64,000 nucleotides of DNA from positions 1 through 64,000 of the forward strand of contig LNDP01000013.1 of assembly GCA_001464665.1 (NCBI GenBank), written 5' to 3'. The notes below the pieces were generated by a model. It did no database searches, had not been told where the DNA came from, and worked only from the letters and a program-made list of their open reading frames with translations. Below are positions 44,764 through 55,349 of the stretch, piece by piece (within the stretch, counting starts at the first letter, position 1; each line of letters starts with the position of its first letter). The stretch comes from Acidobacteria bacterium Ga0074141. Lineage in GTDB: Bacteria > Acidobacteriota > Blastocatellia > Pyrinomonadales > Pyrinomonadaceae. Made by a program: the position numbers and the translations under genes.

Positions 44764-47373
44764 ATGGACGCAGCCAAATGGAAGATAGTAAAGGCCAAGC
44801 TTGCTGAGGCTCTTGAGCGGCCCGTCGATGAGCGCGAGGAATTTCTCAACGGTCTTGCTCCGGATATTCGCACGGACGTCGAGCGGCTCGCCTCTGCCGG
44901 ATCGCCGGACGGGTTCATCGATAAACCTTTGTTTGTTGACGAGGCCTCGCTCGGCAGCAACTCTGCACGCCACCCAGAGCAGGTGGATGACTATCGGCTC
45001 ATCAGTGAGATCGGGACGGGCGGTATGGGGACGGTCTTTCTGGCCGAGCAGACCGGCGAAGGCTTTTCGCAGAAGGTCGCCCTGAAGCTCATTAAACGCG
45101 GGATGGATACGAACTCCGTCTTGAAGCGCTTCTTGATGGAACGGCAGATCCTCGCCAATCTCGAGCACCCTAACATTGCAAGAATGCTCGATGGCGGCTC
45201 GACCGCGGAAGGCGGACCGTACTTCGTGATGGAGCTCGTGGACGGCGACGAGATCCGTAAATATTGCAACGACAACTCATACGGTCTGACCGAACGGCTT
45301 GTGCTTTTTCGGAAGGTTTGCAACGCCGTTTCAAGCGCACACCAAAAGCTGGTCGTTCACCGCGACCTGAAACCGACAAACATTCTTGTCACCAAAGACG
45401 GCGAGCCTAAACTGCTCGACTTTGGCATCGCAAAATTGCTTTCCCCAGACTGGAACGACGACACGCACGAGGCGACCGTGACGCAGTTCAGAGTGATGAC
45501 GCCTGAGTACGCGTCGCCCGAACAGATCGCCGGGGAAGCGACCTCAACCTCCACGGACGTTTACAGCCTGGGTGTGATCCTTTTCGAATTACTAACCGGC
45601 GGACGGCCCTTTCAAACACGCGGAAAGGCGCCGAAGGAACTTCTTGACAGCGTGCTATCAAACGAACCGCCGCGGCCTTCAACGGTTAGCTCCGGTTTGA
45701 CCTCGGGGAAGGACAAACGAACCGACGGAAAGTTGAACGCTGAGACGGGCGAGAGCATTGAAGGGAAAAAGAGATCTGAGACCGCAATCGACCGTAAGCT
45801 GCTCCAGGGCGATCTTGACAACATAATCTTAAAGGCCATCCGTCGCGAACCTGAGCGACGCTACCGTTCGGTCGAGGAATTTTCGGAAGACATTCGCCGA
45901 TACCTTGAGGGCCTTCCCGTCAATGCGACCGCCGATTCGCGATCTTATCGCTTTCGCAAGTTCCTTAACCGGAACAAGAAGGCCGTGATCGGAACGGCCG
46001 CAGCAGCCCTTCTTCTTCTTACCGCAACGGGTGTCACCGGTTGGCAATACACCGTCGCCCAACGCGAACGCCAGATTGCCGAAAAGCGATTCAATGATAC
46101 GAGAACCTTGGCAAAAAGCGTGCTTTACGAGCTTTACGACGCCATCGAAGCGGTGCCCGGAAGTACCAAGGCGAAAGAACTTCTGGCCGCTAAAGCTCTT
46201 GAGTACCTCGACCGGCTCGCAGCCGAGGGAAGCAATGATCCATATTTGCTTGCCGAATTGGCCGACGGGTATTTGCGGATCGGAAACATCCAGGGTGGTT
46301 ACGGGCAGGCAAACCTCGGCCAAACGGCCGAAGCGAAAGCAAGCTACGAAAAATCGTTTGAGATATTACGTTCCATAGTAGATAGCGGAGCGACCGATCC
46401 GAAGTTCAAGGCGAAGCTTGCGGCGGCCTATGCCCGCAAGGCCGATGCTGCTTATCTTGAGACGGATCTACAAGGCTACTATGAAAATCACAAGCTCGCC
46501 TTAGAGCTATTGGTCGCGGCTGAGCCGGAGAAGGGAGAGGACCTTGGACTTATCTTCGAGCTCGGAGCGGCATACCTAAATGCCGGACGCGGTGCCGCCG
46601 TAGTCAATAAAATTGATGAAGGCATTGCGACCATGAAGAAGGGCACCGAGATCTTCGAAGCTCTTGTAAAGCGAGACTCCGGCAGTGATCGGTACGTTTC
46701 AGGGCTTATTTTCGCTTACGATACGCTTGGTGAGATCTATTCCGGAACGGGCCAAAAGGAATCGGCCCTCGCAGAATTCAGAAAAGCCAGAACCCTCATC
46801 GAGCCCATTGTTAAAGAACGTCCCAACAACACGGACGTGTTGCGGATCTCGGTCGTGGTTCATACCAGCATTGCGGGCGCAGCGAGCGACATAGGCCAGT
46901 ACGATGAAGCATTGACGAGTGCCGATATAGCTGTTGAACATGCACGCCGCATCGGCAGTAGCGACGCAGGAAATCTTGATGCGGAGATGCTCACCTCGCT
47001 TACAGCCGCAAATCGCGGGCGCGTACTGGCACGCTCCGGCAAATGGCAAGAAGGGATCGCCGTGCTCCAGAATGCCCGAAAAGCTTTTGCCAAAGTCGTC
47101 GAAAGCGACCCAGATAACACGATCGCTCCGTTTCAGTTGGCCGGCATTGATGATGAACTCGGCCGGGCATATCTCGCAATGGGCCTTGCCGAACCAAACC
47201 GCTCAGCCAAAAGAGAAGCCTTGCTCAAAGCTCGGCCACTTTTGCAAAAAGCTTACGATGTTTATAAACGATATCGCGACGAGGGAATAACCGTGGCCGA
47301 AGACGCCGCAGTCACCGACGAGGTCGCTGCCCTCATAACTCAATGCGACCAAGCCCTCGCACTCCTCAAATAA
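44764..47373 (+). CDS. Membrane Ser/Thr protein kinase with TPR-like C-terminal domain
   Basis: The 869-residue protein has a PknB-type kinase domain at about 75-350 (IGTGGMGTVFLAEQ, catalytic VHRDLKPTNILV, LLDFGIAKL, TPEYASPEQI). One membrane helix is at about 408-428 (AVIGTAAAALLLLTATGVTG). A long alpha-helical tail of TPR-like repeats (ESALAEFRKARTLIEPIV) would lie outside the membrane. It starts 41 bp after the sigma gene, so sigma and kinase are co-transcribed and the kinase may set sigma activity. All catalytic residues are visible. Confidence 0.9.
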   Translation: MDAAKWKIVKAKLAEALERPVDEREEFLNGLAPDIRTDVERLASAGSPDGFIDKPLFVDEASLGSNSARHPEQVDDYRLISEIGTGGMGTVFLAEQTGEGFSQKVALKLIKRGMDTNSVLKRFLMERQILANLEHPNIARMLDGGSTAEGGPYFVMELVDGDEIRKYCNDNSYGLTERLVLFRKVCNAVSSAHQKLVVHRDLKPTNILVTKDGEPKLLDFGIAKLLSPDWNDDTHEATVTQFRVMTPEYASPEQIAGEATSTSTDVYSLGVILFELLTGGRPFQTRGKAPKELLDSVLSNEPPRPSTVSSGLTSGKDKRTDGKLNAETGESIEGKKRSETAIDRKLLQGDLDNIILKAIRREPERRYRSVEEFSEDIRRYLEGLPVNATADSRSYRFRKFLNRNKKAVIGTAAAALLLLTATGVTGWQYTVAQRERQIAEKRFNDTRTLAKSVLYELYDAIEAVPGSTKAKELLAAKALEYLDRLAAEGSNDPYLLAELADGYLRIGNIQGGYGQANLGQTAEAKASYEKSFEILRSIVDSGATDPKFKAKLAAAYARKADAAYLETDLQGYYENHKLALELLVAAEPEKGEDLGLIFELGAAYLNAGRGAAVVNKIDEGIATMKKGTEIFEALVKRDSGSDRYVSGLIFAYDTLGEIYSGTGQKESALAEFRKARTLIEPIVKERPNNTDVLRISVVVHTSIAGAASDIGQYDEALTSADIAVEHARRIGSSDAGNLDAEMLTSLTAANRGRVLARSGKWQEGIAVLQNARKAFAKVVESDPDNTIAPFQLAGIDDELGRAYLAMGLAEPNRSAKREALLKARPLLQKAYDVYKRYRDEGITVAEDAAVTDEVAALITQCDQALALLK

Positions 47374-47547
47374 ATGCTACCCCTCACTTTTAATGCGGCA
47401 GCCCAGCCCGCGCGTCGGCAAGGGCGCATCATCCAACTAAATTCTCACCCCAAACTTCAAACTTCTCGTCCACGCGATAGGTCATACGCAAACAAGAATG
47501 CCTCCCTTTCATGAGACAAATGAAATAGGTTTGGAAAAACGAGGAAA

Positions 47548-48771
47548 ATGACCATGGAAAAGAGTCGGATCGAAGACGAGATCATTGATAATTTGCTAAA
47601 GGATTACAAGGAACCGGAGGATTTGATCGGAGAGAACGGGCTATTGAAGCAGTTGACGAAGCGGCTGTTGGAGCGGGCGATGTCGGCGGAGATGACGGAG
47701 CACGTCGGGTATGACAAATACGAGGCGGCGGGCCGGAACAGCGGAGTTCGCGGAACGGGAAAACGGCGAAGACGCTGAAAGGGACGTTTGGGACAATGCC
47801 GACCGAGGTGCCGAGGGACCGTGCGGGTACGTTCGAGCCAAAGATCATCGGCAAGCATCAGACGCGGTTCACAGGTTTCGATGACAAGATAATCTCGCTG
47901 TATGCACGAGGGCTTTCGGTATGGGAGATAAAGCAGCATTTGGAAGAGATCTACCAGGTCGAGGTATCGCCGGCGCTAGTTTCAGCGGTGACGGACGAGG
48001 TGATCGATGAGGCGAAAGCGTGGCAGGATCGGCCGCTGGAGAGCTTCTATCCATTTGTTTACATGGATGCATTGCAGTTCAAGGTGCGGGACGGAGCAAC
48101 GGTGGGGAACAAGGCGATCTACCTTGCGATCGGAGTGAACACGGATGGGATGAAAGAGGTGCTCGGGCTGTGGATAGCCCAGAGTGAAGGACCGAAGTTC
48201 TGGCTGCAAGTGGTGACAGAATTGAAGAACCGGGGATTGGACGGCATCCTGATCGCGTGCGTGGACGGGCTGAAAGGATTTCCTGAGGCGATCGAGACGG
48301 TGTAGCCGAAGACCGAGGTTCAGTTGTGCATTGTGCACATGGTTCGGCATTCGCTGAACTTCGTCGGCTGGAAACAACGTAAGGAAGTTGCCGCCGATCT
48401 GAGAACGATCTATCCGGCGGAGACCGAAGCCGAGGCCGAAATGCGGCTCGCGGAATTCGCGGAGAAATGGGATGACAGGTTTCCGATGATCGCAAAAAGC
48501 TAGAAACCGGGCCCGCGGGGTACCGTTTTTCGCACATCCGCCGGAGATCAGAAAAGTGATCTACACGACCAACTCCATCGAGTCGCTGAATATGTCTTTG
48601 CGAAAAGTGACCAAGGCACGCAGCTCATTCCCTTGAGACGAGGCCGTCCTGAAATTGCTCTATCTTGCCTTGGGGAACATCTCGAAAAAATGAACGATGC
48701 CGATCCGAAACTGGAAGGCCGACCTCAATCGCTTCGCGATCATCTTCGAGGACCGGGTGCCCATCGCCTGA
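47548..48771 (+). mobile_element. IS256-family transposase, decayed by frameshifts and stops
   Basis: The pieces read in order: MEKSRIEDEIIDNLLKDY with [19 protein letters not shown] in frame one, then a frameshift near 47765. The catalytic core follows ([48 protein letters not shown]). A TAG follows at about 48303, then VQLCIVHMVRHSLNFV, another stop near 48502, [14 protein letters not shown], and the terminal part in a further frame. The D, D and E of the active site can all be found, but not in one frame. Clear terminal inverted repeats were not identified. Confidence 0.85.
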
Positions 48772-48829
48772 AGCTAAGAAGGCAATGGAAACCGTGGAAA
48801 AATCGCTTTAAGGCGTCGTTGTCGCCAGT

Positions 48830-49069
48830 GTCGAACTCCGCGGCGTGAAGAGGGTTGACGAGCCGCTCGGCGCTTGTTTCACTGGCTTTTTCTACTTCTA
48901 TTGCGAATGACAACTCTGTTTCTCTTGTGTATAGGTAACTAATTGTTCTGCGCAGTATCAACGGGTCCGTATCTTCGACGAGCTTTTTCGCCTGTTCGGT
49001 AAGCCCTTTTTCCGACGCAGCAATAAGACGATTGGTAACTCGAATCAGAGGGCACTACGCGGAAGGCAG
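48830..49069 (-). pseudogene. Fic-family protein remnant interrupted by the IS256 copy
   Basis: The minus strand is open after a stop near 49070 and reads RVTNRLIAASEKGLTEQAKK, then DTDPLILRRTISYLYTRETE, LSFAIEVEKAS and ERLVNPLHAAEFD. This looks like the N-terminal region of large Fic (AMPylating) proteins, in which SSFAIE is typical. No start codon with a ribosome-binding site and no Fic active-site motif is present. The similarity stops where the IS256 remnant begins, so insertion or deletion removed the rest. Confidence 0.42.
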
Positions 49070-49070
49070 A

Positions 49071-50081
49071 TCAAGGCCGGGGCGACGTCCACTGCTTCTT
49101 CTCGAGGATCGCAATGTAGTTGGCTCGCCCGTATGCAGACGGATCCGCTATTTTTTGCTGGCTCATAATGCCCTTGAATGACTGAACCGAGGAGAACGGC
49201 ATTTCGTTCATGTAAAATTCAAGATCCGTTAAGACATCCTTTATCCACGGTATTCCATTCTTTAGCAAACCGGAGGCGCACATTGCGACATCGGCGCCGG
49301 CCAGGATGTATTTGATGAGCTCTCTGGCGCCGTGTACGCCGGTCGTAGCGGCAAGGGAAGCTGGAATCTGACCGTAAAGAACGGCGATCCACAAAAGCGG
49401 GAGGCGGATCTCAGCCTTAACGCTGAGGTCCAGATCCGATAGTACATTTAACTCGAGGATATCGAAATCCGGTTGATAGAACCTGTTGAAGAAGACAAGG
49501 CCGTCGGCCCCGGCTTCACAAAACCGCTGAGACATATTCCCGGTCGAGGAGAAATACGGGTTCATTTTTACCGCTATCGGAATTTTTACTGTCTCGCGAA
49601 CAAGACGCACGACGTCAAGATACCGGTCTTCCACATCAGCGGCCGTCAGATGGATGTCGGCCGGAATGAAATAGACGTTTATTTCCAGAGCGTCCGCTCC
49701 TGCCTGTTCGATCTCACGAGCGTACTCGATCCAGCCTTCGGGCGTGGTCCCGTTCAGGCTTGCGATGATCGGCAGCCCGGTTCGTTCCTTAGACTTTCGA
49801 ATGAGATCCAAATAACGGCCCGGCCCCACGTGATAGTCACGGATATCCGGGAAATAGTCGGAAGCCTCAGAGAACGCATTGGAGGTCGCCATGCTTACTT
49901 GTTCGACCCTGGCCGCCTCGCCTCGGATCTGTTCCTCGAAAAGTGAAAAGAGTACGACCGCACCCGCACCGGCATCCTCCATTTGCAGGATGTTATCCAC
50001 TTTCTGCGAGAGCGGATTCGAAGAGACAACGAGTGGCGAGCTGAGGTTCAGCCCCATGTATTGGGTAGTTAGATCAGGCAT
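49071..50081 (-). CDS. Dihydroorotate-dehydrogenase-like flavoprotein
   Basis: The 336-residue TIM barrel of the DHODH family has LSSPLVVSSNPLSQ, the FMN-contact strand PIAVKMNPYFSS and TTGVHGARELIKYILAGAD near the end. Genes of this kind commonly neighbour nifJ (for example in cyanobacteria), so a role in electron transfer or in an as yet unknown reduction linked to pyruvate oxidation is more likely than pyrimidine synthesis. It is the last gene of the operon, 12 bp after nifJ. Confidence 0.85.
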   Translation of the reverse strand: MPDLTTQYMGLNLSSPLVVSSNPLSQKVDNILQMEDAGAGAVVLFSLFEEQIRGEAARVEQVSMATSNAFSEASDYFPDIRDYHVGPGRYLDLIRKSKERTGLPIIASLNGTTPEGWIEYAREIEQAGADALEINVYFIPADIHLTAADVEDRYLDVVRLVRETVKIPIAVKMNPYFSSTGNMSQRFCEAGADGLVFFNRFYQPDFDILELNVLSDLDLSVKAEIRLPLLWIAVLYGQIPASLAATTGVHGARELIKYILAGADVAMCASGLLKNGIPWIKDVLTDLEFYMNEMPFSSVQSFKGIMSQQKIADPSAYGRANYIAILEKKQWTSPRP

Positions 50082-50093
50082 TTCTTTCCTCCT

Positions 50094-53000
50094 TTATAAC
50101 ACCGGCTGGAAGGAGCTGGCTCCGAATCCGGCCATCTCTTCATAGGTTTTCCAGCGCAGGTCAACGATCTCCTGAGCGAGGTTCATCAGCCGCTCGGCAT
50201 CTTCCGGGGCCGTTTGCGTAAGTACCTTGTAACGCAGTTCGTTGTAGGCATATTTCCGGAGCGGTATCGTGGGCTTTGTAGAGTCGAGCACGAACGGACG
50301 CTTGCCGTTCTTCCTAAGAACCGGGTTAAACCTGATCAACGGCCAATACCCACTTTCGACCGCCATTTTCTGTTGATCGAGACCTTTTTCCATATCGATA
50401 CCGTGGGCAATGCAGTGACTGTATGCGAGGATCAGCGACGGACCGTCGTATGCTTCCGCTTCGCGCATAGCAAGCAGTGTCTGCTGTGGATTCGCTCCCA
50501 TCGCAACTTGCGCAACGTAAACGTTGCCGTACGAGATCATCTGCAATGCGAGGTCTTTCTTCCCGACACGTTTGCCCGCCGAGGCAAATTTTGCGGTTGC
50601 TCCGGTCGGAGTTGCCTTGGACATCTGACCTCCCGTGTTGGAGTAGACCTCGGTGTCGAGCACCAGTACATTAATGTTGCGGCCCGTCGAAAGAGCATGA
50701 TCAAGTCCGCCCGAACCGATGTCGTATGCCCATCCATCTCCGCCGATCAGCCAGACCGTCCGGTGAACGAGCTGATCGGCCATCGAGAGAAGATGTTTAG
50801 CCTCATCGGTGTCGATGTGCGCTAGTTGATCCTTCAGCAACGCCACCCGCGTACGTTGCCGCTCTATCTCGCTTTCGACCGTTTGCGGAGAGTTGATAAG
50901 ATCGTCCACCGCCTCGTCGCCGAGGTCCGCCCGTAGCCGGTCGAGCAATCGATGTGCCATTTCGAGCTGCTTGTCGGCCGTTACCCTCATGCCGAGACCG
51001 AATTCGGCGTTATCCTCAAAAAGCGAATTCGACCACGCCGGGCCGCGGCCCTTTAGGTCCGATGCCCACGGCGTAGTTGGCAGATTGCCGCCGAAGATAG
51101 ACGAACAGCCGGTAGCATTGGCGACAAGTAGCCGGTCTCCGAAAAGCTGGGTAAGGACTTTGATATACGGCGTTTCTCCGCAGCCAGCGCACGCACCCGA
51201 AAACTCAAATAGCGGGTCGAGGAACTGGACACCATGGACCGTCGCGTAATTGACATCGGTCTTCTCGTTTTGAGGCAGAGCTTCGAAAAATTCAATTCCC
51301 GCCCTCTCCGCGGCGAGGTCAGCGGGCTTTTCCGCTAAATTGATCGCTCGCCGGTCACCCAGGCTATTCTCACGTACCGGACAGACTTCATAACATAGAT
51401 TGCAGCCGGTGCAGTCTTCCAGATAGACCTGGAGCGAGAACCGCGTCTCTGGGAAACCGCGTGCATTGATCGGCGCCGACTTGAATCCCACGGGTGCGGT
51501 GCCAAGATTTTCCTTATGAAAGAACCTTGATCGTATGACGCTGTGCGGGCATACGAAACTGCAATTGCCGCACTGGATGCAGGTGTCCGACTCCCAAACG
51601 GCGACGCGATTCGATACGTTCCGCTTCTCCCATTTAGAAGTCGAGTTCGGGTAGGTTCCGTCCACCGGCAGGGCGCTGACAGGTATCTGGTCGCCCTGAC
51701 CCGCTATCATCATTTGGGTAACGTTCCTTACAAAGTCCGGCGCATTTTCGAGAATCGAACGGCCATTCGTCTCGGCTGCGGTGACTGTCTCAGGGATAAT
51801 AACCTCGAAGAGATTTTCAAGCGTCTGATCGACAGCTTCGAAGTTCTTTTCGATGACCTGCCGTCCTTTTTTGGTGTAAGTTTTCTCGATCGCCTTTTTT
51901 ATCTGCGCGATCGCGTCCTCCGGCGAGAGAATGCCCGAAAGTGCGAAGAAACAAGTCTGCATTATCGTATTGATTCGGCCAGCCATGCCGGTTTTACCTG
52001 CCACATCGGCCGCGTCGATTATGCAGAGTTTTAATCCCTTTTCGATGATTGCCCGTTGAACTTTGTAGGGCAGCCGATCCCAAACCTCCTCTTTGCTATA
52101 TGGGCTGTTCAGCAGGAATGTCGCTCCATGTTTCGCAAAACCGAGCATTTCCTCCTTTTCCAGAAAGTTGAACTGATGACACGCCACGAAATCGGCGGAA
52201 GTGATCAGATACGGCGCCTTGATAGGGCTCTTGCCGAAGCGAAGGTGGGAAACGGTCTTTGCACCCGATTTCTTTGAGTCATAGACAAAATAGCCCTGGG
52301 CATGGAGATCCGTATTTTCGCCGATGATCTTGATGCTGTTCTTGTTGGCTCCCACCGTGCCGTCAGCCCCGAGTCCAAAAAACAGTGCCTGCGTCCACGC
52401 AGATTCGTCGAGCCGAAACGCCTCATCGACCTCGAGGCTTGTGAATCCGATATCGTCGTTAATCCCGACGGTAAAATGATTCTTCGGTTTATCTTCCGAT
52501 AGATTGTCGAAGACCGCTTTGACCATCGCCGGAGTGAATTCCTTCGATGACAGCCCGTATCGACCGCCGACGATATCCGGCATTTCGGTGAGCCGGCTTG
52601 ATCCCAAGCCCTCCATCAGCGTGACCATCACATCCTGATATAGCGGTTCGCCGGAGGCACCGGGTTCCTTCGTCCGGTCGAGTACCGCAATTGACTTTGT
52701 GCCGGCTGGCAGAGCGTTCATAAATTCTTCCGCCGGGAAGGGGCGGTAAAGCGAGACCTGAACTACGCCCGTTTTTTCTCCGCGCTCGGCGAGAAACCGG
52801 GCCGTTTCTACTGCCGTCTCGACGCCCGAGCCCATTACCACGATGACTCGCTCGGCATCTACCTGGCCGAAATACCTAACGGGCAAATACGCTCGGCCCG
52901 TCAGTTCGGCGAATTTTCGCATTTCCTCTTTCAGTATCGACGGAACCGCAGCGTAAAAGCGGTTGACCGTTTCTCTTCCCTGGAAATACACATCCGGATT

Positions 53001-53657
53001 CTGCGCCGTACCGCGAACGAACGGGTTGTCAGGGTTAAGTGCTCGGCCACGGTGTTCGAAAACGAACCGGTCGTCGATCATCCCACGGATCTGCTCATCG
53101 GAAAGGCATTCGATCTTGTTCACCTCGTGTGAGGTTCTGAACCCGTCGAAGAAATGAATGAAGGGAATACGCGACCTGAGCGTAGCTGCCTGAGCGATCA
53201 ACGCCATATCATGAGCCTCTTGTACGCTCGATGATGCAAGTAGGGCAAAGCCCGTGGTCCTCGCTGCCATCACGTCCTGATGGTCGCCAAAGATCGAAAG
53301 CCCCTGTGCCGCCAGCGAGCGGGCCGCGACGTGAAAGACGGCAGACGTCAACTCGCCCGCGATCTTGTACATATTGGGCAGCATCAGCATTAGGCCCTGC
53401 GAAGCCGTGAAGGTCGTGGTCAATGAGCCTGTCTGCAGTGCACCGTGGACCGTGCCCGCAGCCCCGCCCTCGCTTTGCATTTCGATCACGTCTGGGACGT
53501 TGCCCCAGATGTTCGTAACGTGTTTCGCCGACCATTCGTCCGCCAGCTCCGCCATTGTTGATGAGGGCGTGATCGGATAGATCGCGCAGACCTCATTTAC
53601 TCTGTATGCCACATAGGCCGCGGCCTCATTACCGTCGATAGTCACTATCTTGTTCAT
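50094..53657 (-). CDS. nifJ: Pyruvate:ferredoxin (flavodoxin) oxidoreductase
   Basis: The 1,187-residue single-chain PFOR begins with the pyruvate-binding domain (GNEAAAYVAYRVNEVCAIYP). A domain with two [4Fe-4S] ferredoxin motifs follows (CIQCGNCSFVCP, CTGCNLCYEVCP), then the proximal-cluster Cys residues (GACAGCGETPY). The thiamine-diphosphate site is GDGWAYDIGSGGLDHALSTG, then NTGGQMSKATP. It converts pyruvate, CoA and oxidised ferredoxin to acetyl-CoA and CO2, or works in reverse. All expected motifs are intact. It is co-transcribed with the flavoprotein and ppdK upstream. Confidence 0.96.
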   Translation of the reverse strand: MNKIVTIDGNEAAAYVAYRVNEVCAIYPITPSSTMAELADEWSAKHVTNIWGNVPDVIEMQSEGGAAGTVHGALQTGSLTTTFTASQGLMLMLPNMYKIAGELTSAVFHVAARSLAAQGLSIFGDHQDVMAARTTGFALLASSSVQEAHDMALIAQAATLRSRIPFIHFFDGFRTSHEVNKIECLSDEQIRGMIDDRFVFEHRGRALNPDNPFVRGTAQNPDVYFQGRETVNRFYAAVPSILKEEMRKFAELTGRAYLPVRYFGQVDAERVIVVMGSGVETAVETARFLAERGEKTGVVQVSLYRPFPAEEFMNALPAGTKSIAVLDRTKEPGASGEPLYQDVMVTLMEGLGSSRLTEMPDIVGGRYGLSSKEFTPAMVKAVFDNLSEDKPKNHFTVGINDDIGFTSLEVDEAFRLDESAWTQALFFGLGADGTVGANKNSIKIIGENTDLHAQGYFVYDSKKSGAKTVSHLRFGKSPIKAPYLITSADFVACHQFNFLEKEEMLGFAKHGATFLLNSPYSKEEVWDRLPYKVQRAIIEKGLKLCIIDAADVAGKTGMAGRINTIMQTCFFALSGILSPEDAIAQIKKAIEKTYTKKGRQVIEKNFEAVDQTLENLFEVIIPETVTAAETNGRSILENAPDFVRNVTQMMIAGQGDQIPVSALPVDGTYPNSTSKWEKRNVSNRVAVWESDTCIQCGNCSFVCPHSVIRSRFFHKENLGTAPVGFKSAPINARGFPETRFSLQVYLEDCTGCNLCYEVCPVRENSLGDRRAINLAEKPADLAAERAGIEFFEALPQNEKTDVNYATVHGVQFLDPLFEFSGACAGCGETPYIKVLTQLFGDRLLVANATGCSSIFGGNLPTTPWASDLKGRGPAWSNSLFEDNAEFGLGMRVTADKQLEMAHRLLDRLRADLGDEAVDDLINSPQTVESEIERQRTRVALLKDQLAHIDTDEAKHLLSMADQLVHRTVWLIGGDGWAYDIGSGGLDHALSTGRNINVLVLDTEVYSNTGGQMSKATPTGATAKFASAGKRVGKKDLALQMISYGNVYVAQVAMGANPQQTLLAMREAEAYDGPSLILAYSHCIAHGIDMEKGLDQQKMAVESGYWPLIRFNPVLRKNGKRPFVLDSTKPTIPLRKYAYNELRYKVLTQTAPEDAERLMNLAQEIVDLRWKTYEEMAGFGASSFQPVL

Positions 53658-53693
53658 GTAACTCCTACTGCTCGCACAGTGCGGTGCCCTTAC

Positions 53694-55340
53694 TTACGTT
53701 CGGACTACCACCGCGGATTCTGCAACCATATCGATCGCGTGGCACGGGCACTGCTCATAGCAGACGCCGCAGCCGGTACAAAGGTTAAAGTTGAACTTGT
53801 AACGATTGCCCTTGCCGAGTTTGATGATTGCTCCCTCGGGACACGCTCCGAAACAACCGTCGCATTCAAAGCAATTGCCGCATGAGTAACATCGCTGTGC
53901 TTCGAACCTTGCTTCCTCTTCAGGCAGCCCTTCAACGATCTCGTCGAAACCGGTTACCGCAACCGCAGGCTCTACGTGGCCCTCCTGACGGGCTTCTGCC
54001 TGAGTCCGATACCAGACGTGGAGCTGTTCGATCGTTACCAACGGATTACTCTCTGCTTTTTCGTACGTCCGTCCACTTAACCAGGCGTCGATGTTTCGCG
54101 CCGCCTTTTTGCCGTGACCCGTTGCGACGGTTACGGTCCTTTCGCTCGGCACCATATCACCGCCCGCGAAGATACCCGGGAAACCCGTCATCATTCTTTG
54201 ATCGACGATCACCGTTCCGTCGGCGTCGAACTGAATCCGTTCAATTCCCTTTAGAAAGTCAGTCTCGGTCGACTGTCCCAGAGCAAGAATGACTGAATCT
54301 GCCTCAAGAGTTTCGAATTCACCCGTTGGAACCGGACGTCCGTCTATTACCGCCATCCGCTCAACGGTCATCGTCGTTTCGTCGAGGTCCTTGATCGTGC
54401 GTAGCCAATGTATCTTGATACCCTCGGTCAATGCTTCATCGGCCTCGAAATCATGAGCCGGCATGTGTTCGCGGTCGCGTCTATAGATGATCAATGCCTC
54501 TTCGGCACCGAGTCGCTTTGCCGTACGGGCCGCATCCATTGCCGTGTTTCCTCCACCATAAATAGCCACCCGGCGGCCCAGGTTCGGGGCGTTGCCGAGT
54601 TCCACATCCCGAAGGAACGTCACGGCGTCGAGTATCTTGCTCGCGTCCCGTGCCGGTATGTGGGTTTTTTTACCTATATGAGCTCCGATCGCGATGAAAA
54701 CGGCGTCAAAATTCCCGGCTGACTTCTCTGCGAGAATGTCCGTTACTTTGTGATTTAGCGTTATCCGGACGCCCATCTGCTCGATCCGCCCGATCTCTGC
54801 ACGCAGGATGTTTCGGGGCAAGCGATACGCTGGTATGCCGAAATGCATCATTCCACCGGCAACCGGCCCGGCCTCGATGATCTCGACGTCGTGGCCGAGT
54901 CGGGCAAGGTGATACGCAGCCGACAACCCACTTGGCCCTGCTCCGATGACAAGCACGCGACGCCCGCTCTGCTTTGGGGGAACTGGGAAGTGCCAGTCAT
55001 TGGTCACGGCAAGGTCCCCCAGGAAGCGTTCGACCGCGTGAATGCTTACCGAGCTGTCGACCGAACCCCGATTGCAGGAGGTTTCGCAGGGGTGATAACA
55101 AACCCGCCCGTGGATCGCGGGCATCGGATTTTCTTCGGTCAACTTGTCCCACGCTTTGCGGTACTCGCCCTCCTGGGCAAACGCAAGCCACGACTGGACG
55201 TCTTCGCCGGCGGGACACGCATTGTTACAAGGAGGAAGAAAATCGACGTACCGGGGACGCTGAGCCCTAACCGGCCCGGTCCCCACGGCGTGATCCGAGA
55301 GATCGGTCTTTAAGGTAAGATCGTTAACGGAGATTGACAT
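53694..55340 (-). CDS. GltD/NfnB-like FAD oxidoreductase with C-terminal ferredoxin domain
   Basis: The 548-residue protein opens with a cysteine-rich 4Fe-4S segment (PCNNACPAGEDVQSWL, CYHPCETSCNRG). An FAD site follows (RVLVIGAGPSGLSAAYHLAR), then an NAD(P)H site (RVAIYGGGNTAMDAARTAKR). Two ferredoxin-type clusters close it (CYSCGNCFECDGCFGACPEG, CTGCGVCYEQCPCHAIDM). It can pass electrons between NAD(P)H and ferredoxin, so it links PFOR to the pyridine nucleotide pool. The glutamate synthase large subunit is absent, so it is not GltD proper. Confidence 0.88.
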   Translation of the reverse strand: MSISVNDLTLKTDLSDHAVGTGPVRAQRPRYVDFLPPCNNACPAGEDVQSWLAFAQEGEYRKAWDKLTEENPMPAIHGRVCYHPCETSCNRGSVDSSVSIHAVERFLGDLAVTNDWHFPVPPKQSGRRVLVIGAGPSGLSAAYHLARLGHDVEIIEAGPVAGGMMHFGIPAYRLPRNILRAEIGRIEQMGVRITLNHKVTDILAEKSAGNFDAVFIAIGAHIGKKTHIPARDASKILDAVTFLRDVELGNAPNLGRRVAIYGGGNTAMDAARTAKRLGAEEALIIYRRDREHMPAHDFEADEALTEGIKIHWLRTIKDLDETTMTVERMAVIDGRPVPTGEFETLEADSVILALGQSTETDFLKGIERIQFDADGTVIVDQRMMTGFPGIFAGGDMVPSERTVTVATGHGKKAARNIDAWLSGRTYEKAESNPLVTIEQLHVWYRTQAEARQEGHVEPAVAVTGFDEIVEGLPEEEARFEAQRCYSCGNCFECDGCFGACPEGAIIKLGKGNRYKFNFNLCTGCGVCYEQCPCHAIDMVAESAVVVRT

Positions 55341-55349
55341 ACGATTTCC

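Noticed and set aside
50214-50825. 203-codon plus-strand frame inside nifJ
   Set aside because: It lies entirely within an intact, motif-complete gene on the minus strand, as do several others in nifJ and ppdK.
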